DNA from: Sphingobacteriaceae bacterium
Lineage (GTDB): Bacteria > Bacteroidota > Bacteroidia > Sphingobacteriales > Sphingobacteriaceae
Reading direction: 5' to 3'
NCBI GenBank assembly: GCA_903642215.1
Contig: CAHJWG010000005.1
Span: forward strand, 162,873 to 226,872
DNA: 64,000 nucleotides
Positions 1-12,660 of the stretch are shown here, piece by piece. Position numbers and translations under genes: made by a program. A model generated the notes under the pieces. That model was not told the DNA's origin and searched no databases. It was given only the letters and a program-made list of their open reading frames with translations. Every line of letters starts with the position of its first letter. Positions within the stretch are counted from its first letter, which is position 1.

Positions 1-397
1 AATTCATGTAGATCACATTGTCGGCCTTAACTTTCAAAACAGGTACTTTTACCCAAATAACTGTTTTGCCGTCGGCGTTCCATTGTTCTGTCCAGTAAGA
101 TAAACCATTTGTATTTACATTTGCAGTTGTCGAAAAGCGGACATCAGAACCATCAGCTTTAGCTTTTGTATAATCAAAGTTGTTGTTATCAAACTGAATC
201 CGGATTACGGCATCGGCAACCTGGGTGCCAGGATTCTCAATAGTAATTTTCCTTTTAAAACTCCATTTTGCTGCAGAAGATTTAGCTGTTTTTACCTTTT
301 TAAAACCCGGCAATGCCGATGCTTTTACAGGATGTGCGTAAAACAAAAAAGCGGTACCGGCAATAATGGTGATTGCTTTCAGAAATAGTTTATTCAT
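1..397 (-). CDS. DUF2341-type secreted protein, N-terminal part (runs off the window start)
   Basis: This partial gene gives 132 residues before the window edge. The start is the ATG at 395-397. Residues 1-26 look like a signal peptide (MNKLFLKAITIIAGTAF, then a small-residue region around KASA), so the product should be exported. The rest follows the DUF2341 pattern: a beta strand KRKITIENPG, then AVIRIQFDN, then DGSDVRF, then GLSYWTEQW, then VIWVKVPVL. DUF2341 is known as a beta-sandwich module placed before LamG-type or other carbohydrate-binding domains in exported proteins. The C-terminal partner lies outside the window, so enzymatic function cannot be judged. The gene lies 147 bp downstream of the SGNH esterase on the same strand, and a degenerate repeat arm sits in the gap. 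The frame and signal peptide are clear; the family call is by motif only. Confidence 0.6.
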   Translation of the reverse strand, partial: MNKLFLKAITIIAGTAFLFYAHPVKASALPGFKKVKTAKSSAAKWSFKRKITIENPGTQVADAVIRIQFDNNNFDYTKAKADGSDVRFSTTANVNTNGLSYWTEQWNADGKTVIWVKVPVLKVKADNVIYMN

Positions 398-465
398 AGG
401 ATTATATTAAAAATTGATAAGATGAGTTTTATTCAGCCTGTTTAAATTACATCAAAAAGATTATA

Positions 466-480
466 ATGCTACTTTTATGC
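466..480. repeat. Degenerate arm of the dispersed palindromic repeat
   Basis: ATGCTACTTTTATGC differs from the family arm ATGCTTCTTTTATGC at one base. It is followed by ATAAATTTGGTTTGTGG, which resembles the interior of good copies such as the one at 3767. No convincing right arm follows. The left flank, with CAGCCTGTTTAAATT about 30 bp outside the arm, matches the outer flank seen in other copies. Confidence 0.5.
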
Positions 481-543
481 ACATAAATTTGGTTTGTGGA
501 TTTTTATCAGGGATTAAATCAATCTGGCTGTTACAGCAATAAA

Positions 544-1227
544 TTATCTCTTTTTTATTGCCGCAGCAATTGCCTTTTCTGCAAGCGGTTCCATCATTTT
601 ATAACCTTCTAAATTTGGGTGTACGCCATCTTTAGATAAATTAGCAGGCAAGCCTTTCCTGTCGTCGGCCATTGCCGTAAAATAATCAAGGTAAACTATA
701 CTATTTTTATCGGCATAATTTTTTAACATTTCGTTTAGGGCCGCAACTTTTGGTACCGGATTTATAGCCGGCCGCCATGGAAAATTAAAAGCGGGCATTA
801 TCGATGAAATCACTACTTTGATACGGTTTGCTTTTGCCAGTTCGGCCATAGAAACAATGTTGCCAAATGTATCTTCCGGTTTTGACGGCCCGTTATTCTC
901 GGCGATATCATTGATTCCGGCAAGTATTACCACAACTTTTGGCTTTAAATTGATCACATCTTCTCGGAAACGAACCAACATTTGCCCGGTTGTTTGTCCG
1001 CTTATCCCGCGGTCAAAATAAGGTTTGCCGGCAAAAAATGTAGAATCGTTGTTAATCCAGAAATCAGTAATAGAATCGCCCATGTAAACTACCCGGTTTT
1101 CTCTGGCAGCGGGCGGTTGTACTTTGCTGTTTGCTTCTGCGTATTTTTTGATGTTTGCCCAATCCTGCGCCCTGGTGGCAGTAACGGTGAAAAATAGGAT
1201 CAGTGCCGGAAATAGTTTTGAAATCAT
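544..1227 (-). CDS. Secreted SGNH/GDSL-family esterase (lipase/acylhydrolase-like)
   Basis: A 227-aa exported hydrolase. A signal peptide covers about residues 1-21, ending in TATRAQ. All four SGNH blocks are visible. Block I is VVYMGDSITDFW with nucleophile Ser52. Block II is RGISGQTTGQ with its Gly. Block III is LAGINDIAE with Asn106. Block V is DGVHPN with Asp200 and His203 completing the triad. Length and layout match small bacterial SGNH esterases, which remove acyl or acetyl groups from sugars or esters. Next to GH92, GH2 and other secreted glycosidases, a carbohydrate deacetylase role is a fair inference, but substrate cannot be read from sequence. It is transcribed alone: a repeat copy and a gap separate it from the upstream GH92 gene. 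Confidence 0.85.
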   Translation of the reverse strand: MISKLFPALILFFTVTATRAQDWANIKKYAEANSKVQPPAARENRVVYMGDSITDFWINNDSTFFAGKPYFDRGISGQTTGQMLVRFREDVINLKPKVVVILAGINDIAENNGPSKPEDTFGNIVSMAELAKANRIKVVISSIMPAFNFPWRPAINPVPKVAALNEMLKNYADKNSIVYLDYFTAMADDRKGLPANLSKDGVHPNLEGYKMMEPLAEKAIAAAIKKR

Positions 1228-1303
1228 AAATGCTAAATCTAATCTGTTATGAAATTTAAGAAAGATAATTGGCTGTTTGAGTTTGGTTTGGAAGTTGTTA
1301 ATA

Positions 1304-1380
1304 ATGCTTCTTTTATCACCTAAAAAACATCAGATTTTATAATTTTTATAAGATGGATTTTTAGGCGATAAAAGAAGCAT
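1304..1380. repeat. Dispersed palindromic repeat, full copy (77 bp)
   Basis: The left arm ATGCTTCTTTTATCACC (1304-1320) is matched by the inverted right arm GGCGATAAAAGAAGCAT (1364-1380), each with an adjoining A/T run. The interior is AT-rich and unconserved. The copy lies between the 3' end of the GH92 gene (1444) and the start of the SGNH gene (1227), so it could fold in the GH92 transcript's 3' region or sit upstream of the esterase promoter. Confidence 0.9.
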
Positions 1381-1443
1381 TGTAATTTTCTCCGATAGTA
1401 ACTAACCGGGTTTATAAGATGAAAAAAGATTAACTGTTTAAAT

Positions 1444-3726
1444 CTACTTTTCATTTGATAACGAATACGGGAAGTTTGCCTGCTGCGTGCCGCGTTGTTT
1501 ATTAGGCTGCGCAGACATGTTGAAATTAACAACACTGCCTTTTATCAACGCCGCATGATCAAGCCAATCATTGTTGTAAGAGCTGCCGTTAAAGCTAACA
1601 CTGTTGATGTATTTGTTGGTTTCACTATTATTCGGCGCATTCAAAACAATTTTTTTACCGTTTTCCAGGTTAATCGTCATGTTTTTAAACAGCGGCGTAC
1701 CCAGTACATACTGGCCGCTTGTTGGGCATACCGGGTAAAAACCCATAGCCGAAAACACGTACCAAGCTGATGTTTGGCCATTATCTTCATCTCCGCAATA
1801 ACCATCCGGAGTTGCTTTATACAATTTCCTCATGGCTTCACGTACCCAATACTGTGTTTTCCAGGGTTCGCCGGCATAATCGTACAGGTAAATCATGTGC
1901 TGGATCGGCTGGTTACCGTGTGCATATTGCCCCATATGTGCAATCTGCATTTCGCGCATTTCATGGATTACACCGCCATTGTATTCTTTATCACCAAATA
2001 CCGGCGGCGCAATAAATACGGAATCAAGCTTATTCACAAACCTTTTATTACCGCCCATCAGGTTTATTAACCCTTGAATATCATGAAAAACAGACCAGGT
2101 ATAGTGCCAGCTGTTCCCTTCAATAAAAGGGCCGCCCCATTTATACGGACTAAACGGTGTTTGAAAACTTCCGTCTTTATTTCTTCCGCGCATAAAACCT
2201 GTTGAAGGATCAAATACATTTTTATAATTCAGGCTGCGTTTTTTGTAGATATCGATCTCTGAAGCAGGCCTGTTTAAAGCTTTCCCCAACTGATAAATAG
2301 AAAAATCATCATAAGCATATTCCAGCGTACGCGCTACGCTTTCGCCTATCCTTACATCACTTGGTATATAATTTAAAGTATTATAAAGTTCGACACCTTT
2401 ACGGCCGGTTGCATTTGGCCCTTGGTTGTTAGCACCATGCAGCAATGCTTCGTATAATTTATTAATATCATAACCGCGCACACCTTTTAAATAAGCATCC
2501 GCCACTACCGAAGCCGAGTTGTTGCCCAGCATAATATCGGCATAACCGGGGCTTGACCACTCCGGCAACCAGCCGCCTTCCTTGTACGCATTGATTAATC
2601 CTTCTTGCATTTCTTTATCGATGGAAGGATAAACTAAGTTTAAAAATGGATAAAGTGCTCTGAAAGTATCCCAAAAACCGGTACCGGCAAACATGTAACC
2701 GGGTTCGGTATTGCCGGTATATGGGCTCCAGTGTACAATTTTATTCTGTGCATTAACCTCATAAAGTTTATTCGGGAAAAACAGCATGCGGTACAGGCAG
2801 GAGTAAAAAGTATGTGTTTGCTCAACCGTGCCGCCGGAAACAGTGATGTGATTTAAGGTTTTGTTCCAGGTATCTTTAGCTTTTTGTTTGGTAACCTCAA
2901 AGCTGTCATCGCCTACTTCTCTTTTTAAATTAAGTTCGGCCTGTTCAAAACTGATAAATGAGGAAGAAACACGCAAATGTACCTGCTCGCCGGGCTTTGT
3001 TTTAAAACCGATTACCGCAAGTGAACGCTTGGCATGCAGTTCGAGTGAATCTGTTAAAACGGTATCGCTGTAAGTACGCGACAGCGTAAACGGCTTATCT
3101 AAATAAATAACAAAGTAGTTTTTAAAGTTTGGCAACGGGCCGCGGGCATATTTGGTAGAGTAGCCAATTATTTTTTTCTGGCCGGGGAGGATTTTTACAT
3201 AAGATGCCTTATCTAAAGCATCCACCACAATAAACGAGCTGTCTGCTTTCGGGAAAGTGAAGCGAAACTGGGCAGAACGTTCTGTGGGCGTAATCTCTGT
3301 GGTTACATCATGATCGGCCAGATAAACGCTGTAATAATACGGTTTGACAATTTCGGCCTTGTGCGAAAACCAGCTTGCCCGGCCTGCCTCCGTAGTTTTA
3401 TAATGCTTAGTTAAAGGCATAATCGAAAACTGGCCGTAATCATTCATCCAGGGAGATGGCTGGTGAGTTTGCTTAAAACCCTGAATTTTGTAGGCACTGT
3501 ATTTATAAATCCAGCCGTCGCCCATACGGCCTGTTTGCGGCACCCAAGTATTCATGCCCCAGGGCAAAGCGATGGCAGGGTAGGTGTTGCCGTTGGATAA
3601 TTCAAAGTTAGAATCGGTACCCATTAACGGGTTAATCCATTCAACTGGATCAGTTACGTTGGTAACTTGCTGTGCATAAGTATTGCCTGCAATAAGCAAT
3701 AATGCAAAAAGTAATATTTTTCTCAT
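1444..3726 (-). CDS. GH92 family alpha-mannosidase, secreted
   Basis: A 760-aa exported glycoside hydrolase. The signal peptide MRKILLFALLLIAGNTYAQQ occupies residues 1-20. The start of the mature protein, WINPLMGTDSNFELSNGNTY followed by PAIALPWGMNTW, is the N-terminal signature of GH92 exo-alpha-mannosidases. The C-terminal half holds the (alpha/alpha)6 catalytic domain with GGVIHEMREMQ, YAHGNQPIQHMIYLYDYAG and DGYCGDEDNGQTSAWYVFS, the blocks that carry the acidic catalytic and calcium-binding residues in this family. GH92 enzymes are calcium-dependent and invert configuration while trimming alpha-mannosides from N-glycans or yeast mannan. Length is typical. It is monocistronic, with repeat copies on both sides (1304-1380 and 3767-3859). 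Which mannosidic linkage it cleaves cannot be told. Confidence 0.93.
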   Translation of the reverse strand: MRKILLFALLLIAGNTYAQQVTNVTDPVEWINPLMGTDSNFELSNGNTYPAIALPWGMNTWVPQTGRMGDGWIYKYSAYKIQGFKQTHQPSPWMNDYGQFSIMPLTKHYKTTEAGRASWFSHKAEIVKPYYYSVYLADHDVTTEITPTERSAQFRFTFPKADSSFIVVDALDKASYVKILPGQKKIIGYSTKYARGPLPNFKNYFVIYLDKPFTLSRTYSDTVLTDSLELHAKRSLAVIGFKTKPGEQVHLRVSSSFISFEQAELNLKREVGDDSFEVTKQKAKDTWNKTLNHITVSGGTVEQTHTFYSCLYRMLFFPNKLYEVNAQNKIVHWSPYTGNTEPGYMFAGTGFWDTFRALYPFLNLVYPSIDKEMQEGLINAYKEGGWLPEWSSPGYADIMLGNNSASVVADAYLKGVRGYDINKLYEALLHGANNQGPNATGRKGVELYNTLNYIPSDVRIGESVARTLEYAYDDFSIYQLGKALNRPASEIDIYKKRSLNYKNVFDPSTGFMRGRNKDGSFQTPFSPYKWGGPFIEGNSWHYTWSVFHDIQGLINLMGGNKRFVNKLDSVFIAPPVFGDKEYNGGVIHEMREMQIAHMGQYAHGNQPIQHMIYLYDYAGEPWKTQYWVREAMRKLYKATPDGYCGDEDNGQTSAWYVFSAMGFYPVCPTSGQYVLGTPLFKNMTINLENGKKIVLNAPNNSETNKYINSVSFNGSSYNNDWLDHAALIKGSVVNFNMSAQPNKQRGTQQANFPYSLSNEK

Positions 3727-3766
3727 AAAATTAAAGCGTGTTTAAATTTATAGCACAAAATTTAAA

Positions 3767-3859
3767 ATACTTCTTTTAAGCATATAAATTTTGTGTTTGT
3801 ATTTGGATTGATACAAAAGGTATAAAGCACTAATGTTTTTTAGGTGATAAAAGAAGCAC
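3767..3859. repeat. Dispersed palindromic repeat, full copy (93 bp)
   Basis: The left arm ATACTTCTTTTAAGCATATA (3767) is of the type followed by AAATTTTGTGTTTG. The right arm is TTTTTTAGGTGATAAAAGAA followed by GCAC, ending at 3859. The interior ATTTGGATTGATACAAAAGG resembles the copies at 12522 and 41252. The 344-bp gap 3727-4070 holds this copy, the hairpin at 3973-4006 and otherwise nothing I recognise. Confidence 0.9.
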
Positions 3860-3972
3860 CGAAAGTAATAATTGGTTTAGTAAATTGGTATTGGATGCAG
3901 ATTTACTAGCTGCCTTTTGGCAAACTTATCTGAATTATTTATTGATCTTAGATTATTTTCTGAGTTGAAATA

Positions 3973-4006
3973 ATACAGCTGCCGATTAAAAGACCGGCAG
4001 CTGTAT
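3973..4006 (-). terminator. Hairpin, probable terminator of the GH2 gene
   Basis: ATACAGCTGCCG (3973-3984) pairs perfectly with CGGCAGCTGTAT (3995-4006) across a 10-nt loop. It begins 64 bp beyond the stop of the GH2 gene. The T-run is weak on the minus strand (TATTTC) and stronger on the plus side (ATTTTTAAAAA), so efficiency is uncertain. Confidence 0.6.
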
Positions 4007-4070
4007 CATTTTTAAAAATCAAGCACAATGATATGGGCATTAAAACAGCTTTCATATCAATATAAAAGAT

Positions 4071-7346
<3,276 letters not shown>

Positions 7347-7387
7347 TCATTTAGGTTTTTATCGGCCTGAAATATCAAAAGTTTATC

Positions 7388-7480
7388 ATGCTTCTTTTAT
7401 GCCTTAAAATTTAGTGTTTGTGCTTAGTATCTACTTAAAAATATTAAAGCTTCACATTTTTTAGGCGGTAAAAGAAGCAT
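7388..7480. repeat. Dispersed palindromic repeat, full copy (93 bp)
   Basis: The left arm is ATGCTTCTTTTATGCC followed by TTAAAATTTAGTGTTTG. The right arm is TTTTTTAGGCGGTAAAAGAA followed by GCAT. It lies in the 378-bp gap 7302-7679, upstream of the GH2 gene and downstream of the PAP2 gene. I see no other gene or hairpin in that gap. Confidence 0.9.
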
Positions 7481-7679
7481 GGAACTAATCGAATAAAATT
7501 TTGAATCAGGCTATAATTCGTTGAACAAAGAACTATATATTTCTAATATTCCAATTGTATTTTCATACTTATTTATTGTCATTAAGTACAATTGAGAATA
7601 AAATTTACCAACAAACGAAGCGTAAATCTGAGAAAATTTTGTTATAATTTGTAGCTGCCTGTTTTGAGGATAGCTTCCA

Positions 7680-9008
7680 TCACGATTTCTTTGTTCCGTT
7701 AACTTTATTGATAACCCAGTTTCCAACTTTTGTACCCTGGATAATACCGTTATCAACTGCATCCATAAAATGGATTCCACCCCAAAACCTGGAGATGGCA
7801 GCCTGTTTTGCAGCTTGATAAAATGAATCGAAATGTCGGGGCGGGATGCCGAAAGACACTTCAACACTATCCGTATATTTAAAGTTATCGCCCAAATAAT
7901 GGGTAAGGATTACGGCAGAAGTTGTTGATACCACCGAATGGCCGCTGATGTACTCCGGAAATGGCGGGGTTTGCAGCAAAGGTTTCCAGCTGGCATCAAT
8001 ATACCGGCGGATGGCAGTTTCCGGCCGGATACGGTTCGTTCGGTATTTATCGTCCCAGCAGCAAATAAAACAATCCAGCAAACCTACGGCCACTACGGTA
8101 TTTATTTCTATCGTTTTAGAAAAACTGGTTTTTGCCTGGTTACAGGCGATATTCGTAATACCCATCCAATGCGCCCCGGGTGAAATCTTTTTTAAGGCAA
8201 AAAGCATGTGCCCTTCGTTTTGAACATTGAAAGGGTTACAATCCCAAAAATTGGCCGTATTTTTTTCTTCCTGACTTAAACCGTTCCCGCTTTTTGCATA
8301 GTTTAACAGAAGGTATTTATAAAATGCAGATTTTTTATCGGCAGAAAAAGGAATAGGAGGGTCGGGTAAAAACTGCGAAGCCGAATCAAGGGTTAAAGTA
8401 CGGATGGTGTTGAAATAGGGTTCAACCGGAACTAAGTAAGCCGGAGGCGTAACTTCCCAGCTTCCAAGTGTGCGCTTGATTTTATAACGCGGATAATTAC
8501 TAATTTGCCTGTATTTATCGGCCTTTGCATAAGCTAATATTTTAGTGCTGATAAATTTGGCGTAATGCTTTGAACTGTCAATTACCTCATCACTAAAACC
8601 AATTCGCCTACAGGAATCTAAAAAAGTATCTTCATATTTGAGAAGCAGGCTTCCCGAAGGCTGTAATTTTCCGGCAGTTTCCATCATGGCAAGCACCGAA
8701 CTTAACTGGTAATTGTAACCGGATATTTGTTTAGGGACTTTGATTACAGGATATTCGTTTAATATACCCTGCATCCGCTTTACATGTTTATCGTTTTCTG
8801 AAACTACTTCGTATCCGGCCAAACAGGTGTAGGCAAAAAACCGGGCCGCTAAAGGCGGATTGGTAACATCATGAACCATCAAATCGCTCATCTGGCTGAT
8901 TACTTTGCCAACATCACGGTTTGTTAATTCGGGCTTGTTCTTTTTGGAGCAGCTGCTCACCATAAAAAATATACCAAATAGTAATATTATGAAAAAGCTC
9001 TTTTTCAT
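7680..9008 (-). CDS. PAP2-superfamily lipoprotein, vanadium-haloperoxidase-like
   Basis: A 442-aa predicted lipoprotein with a hydrophobic leader and lipobox ending at Cys20 (MVSSC followed by SKK). The PAP2/vanadium haloperoxidase signature is visible in its C-terminal half. KYRTNRIRP fits K-x6-RP, EYISGHSVVS carries the SGH block, and SRFWGGIHFMD fits SR-x5-H. In this superfamily these residues bind phosphate or vanadate, and the His acts as the nucleophile or general acid/base. Members are acid phosphatases or haloperoxidases, and sequence alone does not decide between them. It starts 5 bp after the stop of the FG-GAP lipoprotein gene on the same strand, so the two are almost certainly co-transcribed. 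That pairing recurs in Bacteroidota next to SusC/SusD loci, as here. Confidence 0.82.
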   Translation of the reverse strand: MKKSFFIILLFGIFFMVSSCSKKNKPELTNRDVGKVISQMSDLMVHDVTNPPLAARFFAYTCLAGYEVVSENDKHVKRMQGILNEYPVIKVPKQISGYNYQLSSVLAMMETAGKLQPSGSLLLKYEDTFLDSCRRIGFSDEVIDSSKHYAKFISTKILAYAKADKYRQISNYPRYKIKRTLGSWEVTPPAYLVPVEPYFNTIRTLTLDSASQFLPDPPIPFSADKKSAFYKYLLLNYAKSGNGLSQEEKNTANFWDCNPFNVQNEGHMLFALKKISPGAHWMGITNIACNQAKTSFSKTIEINTVVAVGLLDCFICCWDDKYRTNRIRPETAIRRYIDASWKPLLQTPPFPEYISGHSVVSTTSAVILTHYLGDNFKYTDSVEVSFGIPPRHFDSFYQAAKQAAISRFWGGIHFMDAVDNGIIQGTKVGNWVINKVNGTKKS

Positions 9009-9013
9009 CCGAT

Positions 9014-12000
9014 TTATGGTTGTTTGTAAGCTTTCAATTTCCCTTCATCCATGCCAAATAATAAAACATTTTTTATCGGCAGCACACTTCTGACATCTCC
9101 CTTTAAGTTAAAACCGGCTAACTGCTGATTGATATACTGATAATTACCCTTGCCATCTCCTTTAAGCAGTACGCCATAATTGGCATCATATTTACCAAAA
9201 CGAAGCCGGCCGTGGTTTATGTTGCCGCAAAGCAACAAATCTTCATTTCCGTCGTGGTCGTAATCAAAAGATGTAATGGTAAACACAGGAGAATACTGCG
9301 CTTGCAACGGCAGCGAAACAGGATGTAATTTCCCCTGAGAATTGCTGATAAAACAAGCGGTAGACAAATAATTTGCGGTAAGTTGCTTTGCACTCTTCAT
9401 TTCTTCGGGTGTAAATATTTTATCAATCGTAGCATCTGCATAACTTTTATAATCAGGGAAACGTGTCCGCATCATGCTGATTTGGTCAAGCAGCTCATCC
9501 CTGGTTACATACGGATAGGTTTTATGCTGAATATAAAAACACAACATCGGATCTACTGAGCCGTTATCATCAAAATCTTTGTAGTACATTTCTGCCGGCT
9601 CCCGGTCTGTTACCCTGCATTGTGTGTTCAAGCCTAAATTTCCTGCAATCAAATCAGGATGGCCATCATGGTTAATATCACTCACTTGCAAGCAATTCCA
9701 CCAACCGGCATACTTTTTATCAAAATATTTGGCAGTTGCATTGATGAGTTTTCCGTTGGTGTTTTCAAATACTGTAACCGGCATCCATTCGCCTACAAGC
9801 ACCAAGTCTAACTTTTTGTCGCCGTTCATATCAACCCAGGCGGCATCGGTTACCATACCAATGTTTTTTAAGGATGCGTTATATTTCGTTGTTTCATCGC
9901 TGAAGTGTCCTTTACCGTCATTAATCAGGAGATAACTTTCCGGCGTTTCCGGATATCTTCCGGGAATAACCCTGCCGCCGACAAACAGGTCGGGGAATCC
10001 GTCACCGTTAACGTCAGCAACTTTTACACAGCTTTTACTACTGATCATTTTTGGCAGCGCATTTACTGATTTCGTAAAATTCCCCTTGCCATCGTTTAAA
10101 TATAACCGGTCCTGCAAAAGCGGGTCATTCGGCAAATAATCAGCATAGCCGCCGGAACAAACATAAAGATCAGGCTTGCCGTCAGCATTGGCATCAAAAA
10201 AAACGGCTGCCGCATCGGTACTGTTTTTATCGGCATAAAAACACGGAAGCGTTTTATTAATAAACTTTAAGTTTTTTTGCTGAAGATACAATGCACCCGG
10301 TTTACCATCATGGCCGCCGGCATAAATATCTTCCAACCCGTCGCCGTTTACATCGCCTTTTGCCAGGCACGAACCTGAAAAGGAAACCGGGTTAACCATT
10401 AACGGCTGCCGTTTAAAATCATTGGTCGTATTTTCGCTTTGCTTAAAAGCAACTGGCGATTGGATTTCTTTGAATACTGTTTTTACCGGTAGTTTTTTGG
10501 TGTAGATATTGGTTGCATCTTTCTCATTCAAGGTGATTTGCTGTGCCTTTACATTTTGCAGCAGTTGCGATTTGCCTCGCTGCCAGGTAATGCGCAAAGA
10601 ATCAACCTGCTTATCTTTCCCCAAACCGAAATGCAAAACCGGAGATACGCTGGACTGAAAACCGCGGGTAGGCATTTGTTCCAGGTATTGCTTTTTATTG
10701 CCCGAATAGATCACCACTTTTGCGCCTATTCCCTGTGTGTTGGCATCAGCACCTTTTAAATTAACTGTTAAACTGCGGCTGCTATTTTGTTTGTTAACCT
10801 GATTTTCATAAACAAAGGCCGGTAGGTTGATATTGTTAACCACCAAATCAAGGTCGCCGTCATTATCCAGATCGGCATAAGCGGCTCCGTTACTGTTTGA
10901 CGGCAAACTGATGCCCCAATCCGCACTTGTATTTGTAAAGGTAGCATTGCCGTTATTTTTGAAGAAGTAACTTTTTACCTGCGAGGATTCCATTTTATTT
11001 ACAATGTTCAGCAAGTCCTGCCGCATCACGCTTCTGTCACGCAGGTTATCGCCCATATATTTTAAAAAATCCATGTTGGTGTAATCGCGAGTATAACCGT
11101 TGCTTACAAAAAGGTCTTTCCAGCCGTCGTTATCATAATCGGCAAATAAAGGCGACCAGCTCCAGTCGGTATTGGATAGTCCGGCTAACTGCCCGGCCTC
11201 GCTGAAAGTATTATTACCGTTGTTGAGGTGCAGCATGTTGCGCATGTATTGGTAATAAAAACCAACCTTTACATTCAGATCAAACGATTCATAATTATCA
11301 GCCCCGAATAATAGTTTCTGCCGCTTGTTATCCTCCGGCAACATGTCCAGCGTGTAAATATCAGGCGTGCCATCATTGTTGATATCGGCAATATCATTTC
11401 CCATGGAGTAAAAGGAAGTATGGCCGATCTGTTGTTCTAGCTTGTCGGTAAATCCACCTTTGCCGTTGTTGATATATAAACGATCGGGCACGCTGTAATC
11501 GTTGGAGATATAAATATCAGGCCACCCATCGTTGTTAACATCGGCAATCCCGGCAGCTAAACCATAAGATAAGGAAGTGTTTATGATGCCGGCTGCCGTC
11601 GTAATATCCTGGAAACGGCCTTTATCGTTCCTTAATAACCGTATCCCTGACTGGTTATCGCGCTCGTTCAGTAATTGTTTAACAGATATTTCATCCAGGA
11701 TATTGATGCGTTGAATGTTGTGGTTTGCCAATAAAAGATCAAGGTCGCCGTCGCGGTCATAATCAAAAAAATAAGCCTGGGTACTGTAAGAAGGAAAGTT
11801 GAGGCCGTAATCAGCTGCCATTTCCTTAAATTGAGGTACGCCGCCGGCATCATTTCCCTGATTGATAAACAACTGGTTTACCCGTTTTTCAATACGCAGT
11901 TTCCCTGAATAACAAACATAAATATCCAGTTTGCCATCACCATTTATATCAACCAGGGTAACGCCTGTTTTCCACGGACCCGGCCGCCCTGCCACACCGG

Positions 12001-12394
12001 CAATTTCGGTAACATCTTTAAATTGCAAGTGTCCTTGGTTTAAATACAATTTATTATCGGTCATGTTGCCGGTAAAGTAAATGTCCTGCAAACCATCACC
12101 GTTTAAATCACCTGTTGCTACGCCGCCGCCATTGTAAAAGTACTGGTAAACTAACACGTTGGTATTTAACCCTTCGGTTAGCGTATTGGCAAAATCAATA
12201 TGGGTTTGTTGGGGAGTTAATAATTTAAAAAGGGTATTTGCGGAAGCTGGTTGGCTGGTTGTTGTACTCTTTTTACAGCCAAAAAAAAGTAAGCTGATTA
12301 CGAAAAGTAAAATGCTAGTTTTCACCAAAGAGGATTTTTGCGTAGAAAGTATTATTAAGTTCTTAACTTTTAGGATAGATTTATGCACGCTCAA
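9014..12394 (-). CDS. FG-GAP/VCBS repeat lipoprotein with ASPIC/UnbV domain (CRTAC1-type)
   Basis: A 1126-aa surface or periplasmic lipoprotein. The lipobox is ISLLFFGC with Cys40; the chosen ATG leaves about 25 residues before the hydrophobic core, so a later non-ATG start is possible. About fourteen Asp-rich calcium-binding loops of the type DxNxDGxxD run through the protein, for example DLNGDGLQDIYFTG, DVNNDGWPDIYIS, DYDNDGWKDLFVS, DVNGDGFPDLFVGG and DYDHDGNEDLLL. These are the FG-GAP blades of beta-propellers. Near the middle is an ASPIC/UnbV module (GIGAKVVIYSGNKKQYLEQM, then FQSSVSPVLHFGLG). The arrangement suggests two propellers separated by ASPIC/UnbV. The role in Bacteroidota is unknown; ligand binding at the surface is inferred. 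It is the first gene of a pair with the PAP2 lipoprotein. Confidence 0.88.
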   Translation of the reverse strand: MSVHKSILKVKNLIILSTQKSSLVKTSILLFVISLLFFGCKKSTTTSQPASANTLFKLLTPQQTHIDFANTLTEGLNTNVLVYQYFYNGGGVATGDLNGDGLQDIYFTGNMTDNKLYLNQGHLQFKDVTEIAGVAGRPGPWKTGVTLVDINGDGKLDIYVCYSGKLRIEKRVNQLFINQGNDAGGVPQFKEMAADYGLNFPSYSTQAYFFDYDRDGDLDLLLANHNIQRINILDEISVKQLLNERDNQSGIRLLRNDKGRFQDITTAAGIINTSLSYGLAAGIADVNNDGWPDIYISNDYSVPDRLYINNGKGGFTDKLEQQIGHTSFYSMGNDIADINNDGTPDIYTLDMLPEDNKRQKLLFGADNYESFDLNVKVGFYYQYMRNMLHLNNGNNTFSEAGQLAGLSNTDWSWSPLFADYDNDGWKDLFVSNGYTRDYTNMDFLKYMGDNLRDRSVMRQDLLNIVNKMESSQVKSYFFKNNGNATFTNTSADWGISLPSNSNGAAYADLDNDGDLDLVVNNINLPAFVYENQVNKQNSSRSLTVNLKGADANTQGIGAKVVIYSGNKKQYLEQMPTRGFQSSVSPVLHFGLGKDKQVDSLRITWQRGKSQLLQNVKAQQITLNEKDATNIYTKKLPVKTVFKEIQSPVAFKQSENTTNDFKRQPLMVNPVSFSGSCLAKGDVNGDGLEDIYAGGHDGKPGALYLQQKNLKFINKTLPCFYADKNSTDAAAVFFDANADGKPDLYVCSGGYADYLPNDPLLQDRLYLNDGKGNFTKSVNALPKMISSKSCVKVADVNGDGFPDLFVGGRVIPGRYPETPESYLLINDGKGHFSDETTKYNASLKNIGMVTDAAWVDMNGDKKLDLVLVGEWMPVTVFENTNGKLINATAKYFDKKYAGWWNCLQVSDINHDGHPDLIAGNLGLNTQCRVTDREPAEMYYKDFDDNGSVDPMLCFYIQHKTYPYVTRDELLDQISMMRTRFPDYKSYADATIDKIFTPEEMKSAKQLTANYLSTACFISNSQGKLHPVSLPLQAQYSPVFTITSFDYDHDGNEDLLLCGNINHGRLRFGKYDANYGVLLKGDGKGNYQYINQQLAGFNLKGDVRSVLPIKNVLLFGMDEGKLKAYKQP

Positions 12395-12521
12395 TTTGAG
12401 ATCGGTTTGGTTTCTTTATTAAAACTTACTAATGTACGCTTGCATTGTTACAACCCAAAAAAATCATCAGGCTGGTTAAGATAATTTCTAAAAATTTTTG
12501 GGCTTACTTATAGACTTGTTA

Positions 12522-12606
12522 ATACTTCTTTTGTGGGAATAAAAATTGGTATTCGCATCAATTTGATCCAATCAAAAGGTGTTTTTTTAGGTGATAAAAG
12601 AAGCAT
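12522..12606. repeat. Dispersed palindromic repeat, full copy (85 bp)
   Basis: The left arm is ATACTTCTTTTGTGGGAATA, more diverged than most. The right arm TTTTTTTAGGTGATAAAAGA followed by AGCAT is intact. It lies in the 325-bp gap 12395-12719 between the SusD terminator and the FG-GAP gene start, so it is upstream of the FG-GAP operon. Confidence 0.88.
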
Positions 12607-12660
12607 TAAATAATCTTTTGTTAAGTTGAAGGATGCTAAACAAATCTAAAATAAGTTACT

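Noticed and set aside
7511..7867. Minus-strand open frame overlapping the end of the PAP2 gene
   Set aside because: It overlaps in another frame a gene with clear PAP2 motifs and has no recognisable domain or start context.
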